Shown here: positions 28,789-37,006 of the stretch, in pieces
Position numbering within the stretch: position 1 is the stretch's first letter
How the letters are laid out: every line of letters starts with the position of its first letter
Source: Palsa-506 sp963786975
GTDB taxonomy: Bacteria > Actinomycetota > Actinomycetes > Streptosporangiales > Streptosporangiaceae
DNA: 64,000 nucleotides
Assembly: GCA_963786975.1 (NCBI GenBank)
Contig: CAWBBE010000005.1
Span: 558,001 to 622,000 of the forward strand
Direction: 5' to 3'
Position numbers and translations under genes: made by a program
The notes under the pieces: generated by a model
Databases searched by the model: none
Seen by the model: the letters and a program-made list of their open reading frames with translations, nothing else
What the model was told of the DNA's origin: nothing

Positions 28789-29904
28789 ATGAGCGGCGTA
28801 CGGGTCCTGGTAGGCACGCGCAAGGGTGCGTTCGTGCTGTCGGGCGATGCGAAGCGCGATAAGTGGGATGTCAGCGGGCCGCACTTCGGGGGCTGGGAGA
28901 TTTACCACGTCAAGGGATCTCCCGCCGACCCGGCCCGGCTGTACGCGTCGCAGTGCAGCGGCTGGTTCGGGCAGCAGATCCAGCGCTCCGACGACGGCGG
29001 CGAGTCGTGGCATCCGGCCGGCCACGAGTTCGGCTACGCCGGCGTCCCCGGCACGCACCAGTGGTATGACGGCACGCCGCATCCCTGGGAGTTCGAGCGG
29101 GTCTGGCACCTGGAGCCGTCGCTGGACGATCCGGACACGGTCTACGCCGGGGTCGAGGACGCCGCCATGTTCCGCTCGGTCGACGGCGGCAAGGAATGGC
29201 AGGAACTAGCCGGGCTGCGCGAGCACGGATCGGGGCCGTCCTGGCAGCCGGGCGCGGGCGGGATGTGCCTGCACACGATCCTGCTGGATCCGGCCAACCC
29301 GGCCCGGATGTACGCGGCCATCTCGGCCGCGGGCGCCTTCCGCACCGATGACGGCGGCCAGACCTGGCGGCCGATCAACCACGGCCTGCAGTCCGAGGGC
29401 ATTCCCGACCCGGACGCCGAGGTCGGCCACTGCGTGCACCGTCTCGCCATGCATCCGTCCCGGCCCGACGTGCTGTACATGCAGAAGCACTGGGACGTCA
29501 TGCGCAGCGACAACGCCGGCGAGTCATGGCACGAGGTCAGCGGCAACCTGCCGAGCGACTTCGGCTTCCCGATCGACGTCCATCCGCATGAGCCGGACAC
29601 CATCTACGTGGTTCCGATCAAGAGCGATTCCGAGCACTACCCGCCGGACGGGAGACTGCGCGTCTACCGGAGCCGGACCGGCGGCGACGAGTGGGAGGCG
29701 CTCACCGACGGGCTCCCGCAGCGCGACTGCTACGTGAACGTGCTGCGCGACGCGATGGCGGTCGACTCGCTCGACTCGGCCGGCGTGTACTTCGGCACCA
29801 CCGGCGGGCAGGTGTACGCGTCGGCGGACGCCGGGGACAGCTGGGCGCCGATCGTCCGGGATCTCCCGGCCGTGCTGTCCGTCGAGGTGCAGACGCTGCC
29901 GTGA
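28789..29904 (+). CDS. WD40/YVTN/BNR-like repeat protein (sialidase-fold propeller)
   Basis: A 371-aa cytoplasmic beta-propeller with no signal peptide. Asp-box-type units recur: SDDGGESWHPAG, SVDGGKEWQELAG, TDDGGQTWRPIN, SDNAGESWHEVSG, SADAGDSWAPI. The N-terminus VRVLVGTRKGAFVLSGD and GWEIYHVKGSPADPARLYAS is typical of this bacterial group, annotated as exo-alpha-sialidase-like but without a proven activity. Start at ATG 28789 because of the GGAGGA six bases upstream; an ORF extension to 28735 lacks this. The stop overlaps the next gene's GTG, pairing it with a MoaD-like protein. Confidence 0.82.
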   Translation: MSGVRVLVGTRKGAFVLSGDAKRDKWDVSGPHFGGWEIYHVKGSPADPARLYASQCSGWFGQQIQRSDDGGESWHPAGHEFGYAGVPGTHQWYDGTPHPWEFERVWHLEPSLDDPDTVYAGVEDAAMFRSVDGGKEWQELAGLREHGSGPSWQPGAGGMCLHTILLDPANPARMYAAISAAGAFRTDDGGQTWRPINHGLQSEGIPDPDAEVGHCVHRLAMHPSRPDVLYMQKHWDVMRSDNAGESWHEVSGNLPSDFGFPIDVHPHEPDTIYVVPIKSDSEHYPPDGRLRVYRSRTGGDEWEALTDGLPQRDCYVNVLRDAMAVDSLDSAGVYFGTTGGQVYASADAGDSWAPIVRDLPAVLSVEVQTLP

Positions 29905-30197
29905 TACGGATCGTGCTGCCGGCCCACCTGCGGACGCTCGCGCGGCTCGACGGCGAGGTGCGGCTGTCGGTCGACGGCGAGGTCACGCAGCAGTCGGTGC
30001 TCGACGCGCTGGAAGCCAGCTATCCCGTGCTGCGCGGGACGATCCGCGACCAGGCCACCGGCCAGCGCCGGGCGTTCGTCCGGTTCTTCGCCTGCGAGCA
30101 GGATCTGTCCCACCAGCCGCCGGACGCCCCGCTGCCCGCCCCGGTCGCGGCCGGCACCGAGCCGCTCCTGGTCGTCGGGGCCATGGCCGGCGGCTAA
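29901..30197 (+). CDS. MoaD/ThiS-family small protein
   Basis: A 98-aa beta-grasp protein ending in the diagnostic Gly-Gly (AMAGG). It contains the typical start IRIVLPAHLRTLARL and the VLDALEASYPVLRGTIRD helix with FVRFFACEQDLS. MoaD/ThiS proteins are adenylated or thiocarboxylated on the terminal Gly and deliver sulfur to cofactors. No molybdopterin, thiamine or tungsten gene is near. The GTG at 29901 overlaps the preceding stop (GTGA), so it is functionally tied to the propeller protein, which may be its partner or target. Confidence 0.82.
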   Translation: MIRIVLPAHLRTLARLDGEVRLSVDGEVTQQSVLDALEASYPVLRGTIRDQATGQRRAFVRFFACEQDLSHQPPDAPLPAPVAAGTEPLLVVGAMAGG

Positions 30198-30352
30198 GGC
30201 CCGCCAGTCCGAAGATCATTACCTGCAGTCCGCCCGGAGCGAGCCAGGTTCGAGCTAGGTAGATCAGATCTTCATAGCTGGAAACTCGCGGCGTTGGGGG
30301 TTGCGTCGGCTAGCGGAGTGTCCGAAGGTCATTTCGCCGGTGCTGCCTGGCG

Positions 30353-31102
30353 CTAGCCGGGGACTGAGCCGCAGGTGATGTTGATCGCCGCGGCGGTGAT
30401 GCTGCGGGCCTGGTCGGACGCGGCGAACACGGCCACGTTGCCCACGTCGGCCAGGGTCGCCGCGCGGCCGAGCATGGTCTTGCCGGTGATGGCGTCGGTG
30501 ATTGCCTGGCGGCCGTTGAAATCCTCCGGCAGCACCTCGGGTATGCCGCCGGTCTGCAGCGTGACCACGCGGATGCCGGCCGGCCCCAGCTCGCAGGCCA
30601 GGGCGCGGCGCAGGGACTCCAGCGCGCCGAACGCGACCTGCAGCCCGCCGACCCGGGGGACCGGATCCCCGTAGCCGCCGAAGATCAGGATCACCCCCGA
30701 TCGCTGCCTGATCATGTGCCGGGCCGCCGCCCTCGACGTCAGGAACATCGTCCGCACCGCCGTGGTCACCGGCCGCTCGAAGTCCGCGGGCGTCATCTCG
30801 GCCAGCGGCGTGCCCTGGACATCGCCATGCGAGATCAAGTTGACCGAGATGTCCAGGCTGCCCGCGCCGGCCGCGACCGCGTCGGCGTGCTCGTCCACCG
30901 CCCGCTCGTCCAGCGCGTCGACGCAGGCCGGCTGGGCGGTCCCGCCGGCCGACCGGATCTCGCTGGCTACTACGTCCAGGCGGCCGGGCGTCCGGCCGGC
31001 CAGGTGCACCCGCGCCCCGGCGCGGCCGAAGGCACGGGCCACCGCACCGCCGACCGCGCCGCCGGCGCCGTAGACCACGGCATTCTTGCCGTCGAGCAAC
31101 AT
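30353..31102 (-). CDS. SDR-fold protein lacking the usual catalytic Tyr and Lys
   Basis: A 249-aa short-chain dehydrogenase-like protein. The nucleotide-binding GAGGAVGGAVAR (residues 12-23) and the HLAGRT segment are clear, with the NAG position replaced by NLISHG. Where active members have Ser...YxxxK, this protein has FGGYGDPVPRVGGLQVAFGALESLRRALA: aligning the LESLRRALA helix places Leu at Tyr and Phe at Lys, and the Ser is Gly. Either it is non-catalytic or it uses other residues. ATG at 31102; 20 bases separate it from the AHSA1 gene upstream on the same strand, so the three genes to 31981 form an operon. Confidence 0.8.
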   Translation of the reverse strand: MLLDGKNAVVYGAGGAVGGAVARAFGRAGARVHLAGRTPGRLDVVASEIRSAGGTAQPACVDALDERAVDEHADAVAAGAGSLDISVNLISHGDVQGTPLAEMTPADFERPVTTAVRTMFLTSRAAARHMIRQRSGVILIFGGYGDPVPRVGGLQVAFGALESLRRALACELGPAGIRVVTLQTGGIPEVLPEDFNGRQAITDAITGKTMLGRAATLADVGNVAVFAASDQARSITAAAINITCGSVPG

Positions 31103-31121
31103 AGTCGTCCTCTCGGTCAGG

Positions 31122-31601
31122 TCAGCTCGCCTGCAGCCTGGCGAGCAGCTCGGTCAGCCGCTCGTGCGATTCGTGCACGCCGTGCTCCATGCCGGACGCG
31201 ACCATCTCGTCCCGGTCCTCGACTGACTGGAAGCACGAGACCGAGCGCACCACCGTCTTGCCGTCCCGCTCCCGGAGCGTGTAGGTGTCGAGCGAGACGT
31301 GGCCGGGCGTGCCCTCGAACTCGAACGTCTGCACGATGCCGTCTGGCGACGGGGTGCCGTGGAAGACGCCGTGGAAGCCGTACTCGTTGCCTGCCGGGTC
31401 GGTGGAGACGTACCGCCACCTGCCGCCGTGCCGCACGTCGTACTCGTGCACGGTCATCGTCAGATCCCGCGGGCCGAGCCACTGGGCCAGCAGTTCCGGG
31501 TCGGTGTAGGCGCGGAACACCAGGTCACGCGGGGCATCAAAGTCGCAGCTGATCAGGATCTGGGGGATGCCGGGTTCCGCCGTGATATCCGTTTTACCCA
31601 T
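31122..31601 (-). CDS. AHSA1/SRPBCC-domain protein
   Basis: A 159-aa Aha1/START-like protein: ISCDFDAPRDLVFRAYTDPELLAQWLGPRDL and RHGGRWRYVSTDPAGNEYGFHGVFH are classic. The C-terminal EMVASGMEHGVHESHERLTELLARL helix is also typical. Start ATG at 31601 with GAGAAAGG upstream; the same frame is open further upstream but that part overlaps the ArsR gene. The stop of the ArsR gene lies two bases before this start, so they are co-translated. Such ArsR-AHSA1 pairs are very common; the ligand is unknown. Confidence 0.9.
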   Translation of the reverse strand: MGKTDITAEPGIPQILISCDFDAPRDLVFRAYTDPELLAQWLGPRDLTMTVHEYDVRHGGRWRYVSTDPAGNEYGFHGVFHGTPSPDGIVQTFEFEGTPGHVSLDTYTLRERDGKTVVRSVSCFQSVEDRDEMVASGMEHGVHESHERLTELLARLQAS

Positions 31602-31603
31602 GT

Positions 31604-31981
31604 TTAATCGCCTTTCTCGCCGGCCGCCGCCTGGTGACGGTCGCTGCCGCCTTGCTGGTCGCCTTGCAGCGCCGCGAGCAGCTCGTCCAGCCGCTCGTGG
31701 CTCTCGTCCCAGAACCGCTGGTAGCGGGCCAGCCAGGTGGTCACCTCGCGCAGCGGCTCGGCGTCCAGGTGGCTGAGCCGGGCGGTCGCCCGCCGGGTGC
31801 GGGAGATGAGCCCCGCGGTTTCCAGCACCTTGAGGTGCCGGGAGATGGCCGGCTGGGACACGCTGAACGGCGCGGCCAGCTCGGCCACGGTCGCGTCCCC
31901 CTCGGTCAGCCGGGTCAGGATCGCGCGCCGGATCGGATCCGCGAGCGCCCCGAACACCAGGCTGAGCCGGTCGGCCGTCAT
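31604..31981 (-). CDS. ArsR-family transcriptional regulator
   Basis: A 125-aa winged-helix repressor: LADPIRRAILTRLTEGDATVAELAAPFSVSQPAISRHLKVLETAGLI is a standard ArsR DNA-binding domain, recognition helix SQPAISRHLKVL. There are no Cys metal ligands, so it belongs to the non-metal group paired with AHSA1 proteins. It is followed two bases later by the AHSA1 gene and is probably autoregulating; the TTCTAGAACGAG sequence at 31996-32007, with its TTCTAGAA dyad, is a possible operator just upstream of the start. Confidence 0.9.
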   Translation of the reverse strand: MTADRLSLVFGALADPIRRAILTRLTEGDATVAELAAPFSVSQPAISRHLKVLETAGLISRTRRATARLSHLDAEPLREVTTWLARYQRFWDESHERLDELLAALQGDQQGGSDRHQAAAGEKGD

Positions 31982-31995
31982 TCATAACCATCCTG

Positions 31996-32003
31996 TTCTA
32001 GAA
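31996..32003. promoter_or_regulatory. TTCTAGAA palindrome upstream of ArsR gene
   Basis: A perfect 8-bp palindrome about 15 bases before the ArsR start, in an A+T-rich patch unlike the surrounding sequence. It is a plausible self-operator or part of the -10 region. Confidence 0.3.
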
Positions 32004-32150
32004 CGAGTAGGTTACAGAATGCCGCGGCAGGGCGCCCCGTGTCAAGGCCTGCCAGCGCGCTCGGGCCGGCGGGGGGAGGAGCAGCCGGATGCGGGCTGCG
32101 GGCCGGCCAGGCGCACAGCCGGGCCGGCCGATAGCCGGGCCCGGCGGCGG

Positions 32151-32855
32151 TCAGCCGGTCAGCTCGCGCACGCCGAGCTCGTCCGCCCTGGACAGCAGCT
32201 CGGCCGGGTCGGCGTAGACCCGGTAGGCGCCGGCCCGCTCAAGTTCCTCCCGGCCGTAGCCGCCGGACATCAGCCCGATGCCGATCGCCCCGGCCCGGCG
32301 GGCCGCGAGCAGATCCCAGACGCTGTCGCCGACCACCATCGCGTCGCGCGGGTCGATGCCGAGCTGGGCGGCGGCGGCGAGGAACAGGTCCGGGTCGGGC
32401 TTGGCCCGCCGCACCAGGTCGCGGGTCACCATGAACGTGTCGTCCGGCAGCCCGAGCTGCGGCAGCGCGAGCCGGGCGGTGGCCGTGCGGCCGCTCGTCG
32501 CGATCATCCACGGCACCTTCCGCGCGGTGAGCGCCGCGAGCAGGTCAGCGGCGCCGGGCAGCGGCCGCACGGAGTCGGCCTGCTTCAGGTACTCCTCCGC
32601 GTGCGCCTCCTGCAGCATGTCGATGTCCGCCGCGGACAGCGAGATGCCGGTCTCGCGCATCAGGGCGGACACGAACAGGCCGCCGCTCATCCCGATCCGC
32701 CGGTGAATCCGCCACACCGACAGGTCGATGTCCAGCCGGGACAGCGCATGCCGCCACGCGATCACGTGCTGGTACACGCTGTCGATCAGCGTGCCGTCGA
32801 GATCGAACAGGAACGCCGGCGCGGACGGCTCGGGATAGCTGGCAGGGGCAGTCAT
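32151..32855 (-). CDS. HAD-superfamily phosphatase (copy A of a duplicated pair)
   Basis: A 234-aa HAD hydrolase of the beta-phosphoglucomutase-like type. Motif I FLFDLDGTLIDS, motif II ATSGR, motif III RRAKPDPDLF and motif IV GDSVWDL are intact, with a helical cap (residues 25-95). The substrate is probably a phosphorylated sugar or similar metabolite. The ATG at 32855 matches copy B. A near-identical gene of the same length and orientation lies at 41286-41990; the last 260 bases agree almost perfectly while the middle differs more. Confidence 0.9.
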   Translation of the reverse strand: MTAPASYPEPSAPAFLFDLDGTLIDSVYQHVIAWRHALSRLDIDLSVWRIHRRIGMSGGLFVSALMRETGISLSAADIDMLQEAHAEEYLKQADSVRPLPGAADLLAALTARKVPWMIATSGRTATARLALPQLGLPDDTFMVTRDLVRRAKPDPDLFLAAAAQLGIDPRDAMVVGDSVWDLLAARRAGAIGIGLMSGGYGREELERAGAYRVYADPAELLSRADELGVRELTG

Positions 32856-33154
32856 GGCACCAGTGTGCCAAGGCGCCAGGCAAAGCAGCGCAAGCGCGCC
32901 GCCGGGCCGGCTGGTCGCTGGCAGACAGCCTCCGGCGGTCGATTTCGACGAGCCGACTACCCGAAACTGGCCAAATGGGGCCCATATGGCGAGGCCGGCA
33001 CGTCTTGCAAGGGCGGTGGTAGGGCCATCGAGAACGGTGCCACCCGGACGCGGACTGGTCCTGCGATTACAAATTGTAGTGTCGCGTTACTCTCAGTGCC
33101 CGATGGGTATACGCTATCCGGCGTCTGCAACACGAGGGACAGGGGGAACTCTTG
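32856..33154. other. Intergenic region with odd-centre dyad
   Basis: About 300 bases between the HAD gene and the secreted protein. It includes TACAAATTGTA (about 33067-33077, 5-bp arms) and GGGTATACGCTAT, both A+T-rich in a GC-rich setting and probably promoter or operator of the plus-strand gene at 33155. The sequence next to the HAD start resembles the same flank of copy B for about 20 bases. Confidence 0.4.
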
Positions 33155-33865
33155 ATGCCGTTGATACGGCGGCGCAGGCTGGTTCAGCGGCTTGCCATAG
33201 TGGGCCTGGGGGGCGCCGCTTTGGCACTCGCCAGTTCCGGCCTGGCTCTCGCGGCACCGGGGTACGGGCCGCCGCCACCACCACCGCCGGTTCCGGGCGG
33301 CTATTTCCGTGTCGTAACCAGCGTGACGGTAGACCCCTCGGGGGGGACCGTCGGGCCAGTCAGAGTCGACGGCGTCCTGGTTACGCTCAGGGTGCCCAGG
33401 AGAGACTTCCCGATGCCGGTACAGATCACGCTCACCGCGCCGGATGTGGCCCAGATCGGCGACGCCGGATTCCGGCATGACCGAGCCTTCAGCGGTGTGG
33501 GTGTTCTCATCCAGGTGGACGGGCAGACCTACCCGGGCCACTTCCGCAGGCCACTGCACCTCACCCTGGAGTCGCATGAGATCGATGCGAGGGACCTTTT
33601 CGTGGTCTGGAACGGTACCCGTTTCGTGCGTGTGCCCCGCGACACCGATCATGGGCACACGGACTTCATCGTCTTCGACAGCGAGCACGAACAGGACTTC
33701 GCGGTGCTGAAGCCTGCCCGCGGGCGTCGTCGGGGACACCTCACTGCGGTCGACAACCGTCACGTCGGCGTGGAAGTCCTCACCCGGGAGTTTCTCGTGC
33801 CTGCAGGCTCGCCTCTGTCCGGCCTCGGAGTGCTGGCACCTGAATGGCTGCAGGCAGTTTCTTAA
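33155..33865 (+). CDS. Secreted beta-rich hypothetical protein
   Basis: A 236-aa exported protein: basic start MPLIRRRRLVQRL, hydrophobic segment to about residue 34 with Ala-x-Ala cleavage (ALAAPG), then a Pro-rich linker and a beta-rich domain (residues 50-190: TSVTVDPSGGTVGPVRVDGVLVTL, PVQITLTAPDVAQIG, LHLTLESHEID, FVVWNGTRFVRVP). I do not recognise a family, but this looks like an Ig-like extracellular domain. GGGGGAA lies about four bases before the TTGATG; the ATG is chosen. It begins the plus-strand cassette between the two HAD copies. Confidence 0.65.
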   Translation: MPLIRRRRLVQRLAIVGLGGAALALASSGLALAAPGYGPPPPPPPVPGGYFRVVTSVTVDPSGGTVGPVRVDGVLVTLRVPRRDFPMPVQITLTAPDVAQIGDAGFRHDRAFSGVGVLIQVDGQTYPGHFRRPLHLTLESHEIDARDLFVVWNGTRFVRVPRDTDHGHTDFIVFDSEHEQDFAVLKPARGRRRGHLTAVDNRHVGVEVLTREFLVPAGSPLSGLGVLAPEWLQAVS

Positions 33866-33939
33866 AGGGTAACCCGCGGTGCGGCGAGCCGCATACGCAA
33901 CCTGCGGGTAAATGAGCAGTAAGTGAAAGGAAGCATGCC

Positions 33940-34827
33940 ATGATGGCTGCGGCTCGCCGCACGGCGATGGTCCTAGGGCTCATGTTGGCGACGCTCGTAC
34001 TGGCTGCCTGCGGCGAGAGCGGCACTTCGAGTTCGCAGACCGCAGCCAAGGTTATGCCGGAGCGCGTTGTCCGCGCGCCGAAGCGCATCCTGGCTGCCAC
34101 TGTGCCCCAGTCGAACGGGATCATGTGGGCGCTCGCTGGCAGACATAGCAGAGGGTTGTTCGAAATGGACTCCTCTAGCGGCCAGGTTTCGGGCAGCGTT
34201 TCGGTCAGTAGCGCCGCGCGCTCGCTGGCCGAATCGTCGACGGGTGTGCTCGGCGCGGCGATTGGGACCAACCGGGCTGGGGCGCTCGAATTGCTGGACG
34301 GCCGCACCACGAAGGTCATCCGGACCATGGCGCTTCCCGCGCCGGCCCGCGATGTGGTAGTGGGAAGTGATGGCACCACCTTCTATGTCCTGACTGGCTG
34401 GGCGAACTCGGCCAGCGTGACGATCGTGAATTCGCAGAACGGCCGGAAAAGGGGAACGATCCCGGTGCCGACCAACACCGTCTCCATCGTGCCCGATGTT
34501 CAGCAGACCCTGCTCTACGTCCTGGAACGGGACGGAAACGTCAGCGAGGTCTCGGTCTCCGATGGCAAGGTCATGGCGAGATTCAGCGTCGGCCATGATG
34601 CTGGCCTATCCCTGGCCTTGAGCCCGGACGGCACCCGGCTGTATGTGCTGAAGGGCACCGATGCCGTGTCCAACATCGCCGTCGTAGATGTCGCCACCGA
34701 AAGCGTGCGTCGTGTCCTGCCGGCACCGAGTCACTGTCTGGAGGTGCTGGTCTCCGCCAGCGGAAGCCAACTCTTCGAAGTGGTGGGGACGGCAGGCTAT
34801 GGCAACATTCAGGTTTACGCGGTCTAG
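33940..34827 (+). CDS. YVTN-type beta-propeller lipoprotein
   Basis: A 295-aa lipoprotein: signal peptide with lipobox VLAAC at about residues 19-23, followed by a Ser-rich linker. The mature protein has repeats of YncE/YVTN type (FEMDSSSGQVSGSVSVSS, NSQNGRKRGTIPVPTN, LVLSPDGTRLYVLKG-like ALSPDGTRLYVLKG, VDVATESVRRVLPAP). Such proteins bind envelope polymers or act as scaffolds. The ATG at 33940 follows AAAGGAA by eight bases. The next gene starts 21 bases after its stop, so both belong to one transcript. Confidence 0.75.
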   Translation: MMAAARRTAMVLGLMLATLVLAACGESGTSSSQTAAKVMPERVVRAPKRILAATVPQSNGIMWALAGRHSRGLFEMDSSSGQVSGSVSVSSAARSLAESSTGVLGAAIGTNRAGALELLDGRTTKVIRTMALPAPARDVVVGSDGTTFYVLTGWANSASVTIVNSQNGRKRGTIPVPTNTVSIVPDVQQTLLYVLERDGNVSEVSVSDGKVMARFSVGHDAGLSLALSPDGTRLYVLKGTDAVSNIAVVDVATESVRRVLPAPSHCLEVLVSASGSQLFEVVGTAGYGNIQVYAV

Positions 34828-34848
34828 CGCCGGCCAGACCCCGAGGCG

Positions 34849-37006
34849 ATGAGGCCCACCGGGGGACGGCACCGGAGCACGACCACCCGGCTGGCTGACG
34901 CCTTCATCACGGCGCCTGCCGTCTGGGCTGGCACCGGCGGAGCTGTCGTCACCCTCGATCGTGCCGCGCGACCGGGAACAGCTGCCGCCGAAGGCGACAG
35001 CGACGGGACGGCGTGGACCGGGCGCGCGCTGCGGACGCTGGCCGGCGTCTTCGTCGTCACCTGGTCGTTCCGGCTGTCCGGGTACCTCACCTTCGCCACC
35101 TGGCTAGCCATCCCGGTGGCGCTGCTCGGGCTGATGGGGCTGCTTGCCATCGTCGCGGCCTGGCTCCCCGACTCGGTGCTCGGGAGCAGGCGCCAGCAAC
35201 AGATCGACTGGGGCGTGCTGCTCGCCGTGCTGGCCGCGCTGGCCCTGTGGAGCTACTTCCAGGTCTTCATCGCTCCCGACTACGGCACCGACGAGATCGC
35301 CTTCGACCAGTACGCGGCGCAGCTGGCCCTGCATGGCATCAATCCGTACCTGCACTCCATGGCCGCTGCCTTCCCGCTGTTCCACGTCTCCCCGAACGGC
35401 TACACCTTCCGGCTGGACGGCAGCCCGGTCACCACGCTGTCCTACCCGGCGCTGTCCTTCGAGGCATACCTGCCACTGCTCGCGCTCGGTATCAAGACCC
35501 AGGCGGCCGTCTGGGCCGAAGTCGCCGCCTGGGCGCTGGGCGCCGTGATCCTGTTCACCGTGCTGCCGCGCAAGCTGGCGCCGCTGGCGGCAGTGGTGGT
35601 CAGCCTGGACGTGTACATCGGCTATGCGGTCGGCGGGATCACCGACTTCCTGTTCGTGCCGCTGCTGGTCGGCGCCGCCGTGCGATGGGACCGGTTCGCC
35701 GCCACCCGCGGCCCGGCCGCCTGGCGGGGGCCCATTCTCATGGGGCTCGCGATGGCGGTGAAGCAGACGCCGTGGCTGGTGGTCCCGTTCGTCGTGGCCG
35801 GAATCGTGCTGGAGTCCCGGCGTGCGCGCGGCCGGGACCAGGCGGTCCGCGATGGCCTGAGGTACCTCGGCATCGCGGCGGCAGCCTTCGTCGTGCCCAA
35901 CCTGCCCTACCTGCTCTCCGCGCCATCGGCGTGGCTGCGCGGGGTTCTCACGCCGTTTTCGTCCCAGTCCGTCCCGGCGGGCCAGGGCCTGATCAGCCTG
36001 AGCCTGTCGCTCCCCGTGGGCGGCGGATCGCTGCGGGCCTACACCATCGCCGCGGCGGTCGTCTTCGCCGCCATCTTCGCCTGCTACCTGGCCACCTACC
36101 CGGCGCTCAAGGCCGCCGCCTTTCTCCTCCCGTCGCTCGCACTGTTCTTCGCCACCCGCTCGTTCGGCAGCTACCTGGTGATGCTGATCCCCGCCGCGAT
36201 CGCAGCCGCGGCGACCACGCAGCGCCCGCACGCGTCAGCCTGCTGGCAGCGCTGGCGATGGGTGGTCCTCGGCGGAACCGGCGCCAGCGCCCTGGCAGTC
36301 GTCGCCGCGCTCACCAGCGCAAGCCCGCTGACCATGTCGATCCGGTCAGTTCGCACGACCGGCCAGCTCGCCACGGTGCAGCGGCTGACCCTGACGGTCA
36401 CCAACGTGACCGGACGCAGCGTGCGGCCAGCCTTCACCGTCGAGGACGGCATGTCCATGACCGCCTTCTGGCGCCGTGCACACGGCCCGGCGGTGCTCGG
36501 GCCGCATCAGCGAGCCAGTTACACGATCGAGGCCCCCAGCTATTTCGCCATGCCGTCGATCAGCAACGGCTTCCAGGTCCTCGCCTTCTCGCAGCGGCCC
36601 GGCGTCGGTCAGCCGAACCGGCGCCTACCTGGCCAGCTCGTGGCGGGTGGTCCTCCAGCCGGCCGCCATCAACCACCTCGTCGCCAGAGGACAGCAGATC
36701 ACCGTGCGCGCCGAGATCGTGAACCGCCTCGACGAGCCGATGCGGGTGGCCAACGTGCCCGTCTACCTCGGCCAGGTGATCTACGACCAGCGCGGCCTGC
36801 AGTTCAGCCAGGCCGTCATCAGCCAGGGCCTGCCCGGCCAGACGCCCGTCCAGGCGCTCACCAACGCGGCAGGCGTGGCGACCTTCACGATCCACTCGCC
36901 GGTCGCCACCAGCGACCCCGTCTACTTCGAGGCAAACCTGGTGAACCCGAAGGTCTCCTACCCCTACGGCTACTCGCCGATCCTCGCCGTGAGGTTCCGC
37001 TCATGA
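34849..37006 (+). CDS. GT87/GT-C-like membrane glycosyltransferase, frameshift near 36603
   Basis: A polytopic protein of about 718 aa once one extra C near 36603 (CGGCCCGG) is removed. Residues 50-500 hold 10-12 helices. The first extracytoplasmic loop carries IAPDYGTDEIAFDQYAAQLALHGINPY, a GT-C-type acidic motif, and MAVKQTPWLVVPF resembles DUF2029/GT87 mannosyltransferases that use lipid-linked sugars. The C-terminal 250 residues form an extracytoplasmic beta-rich domain (VQRLTLTVTNVTGRSVRPAFTVEDG, then NVPVYLGQVIYDQRG after the break). The stop overlaps the ATG of the next gene (ATGA). It likely adds sugars to a surface polymer or protein on the outside of the membrane. Confidence 0.65.
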
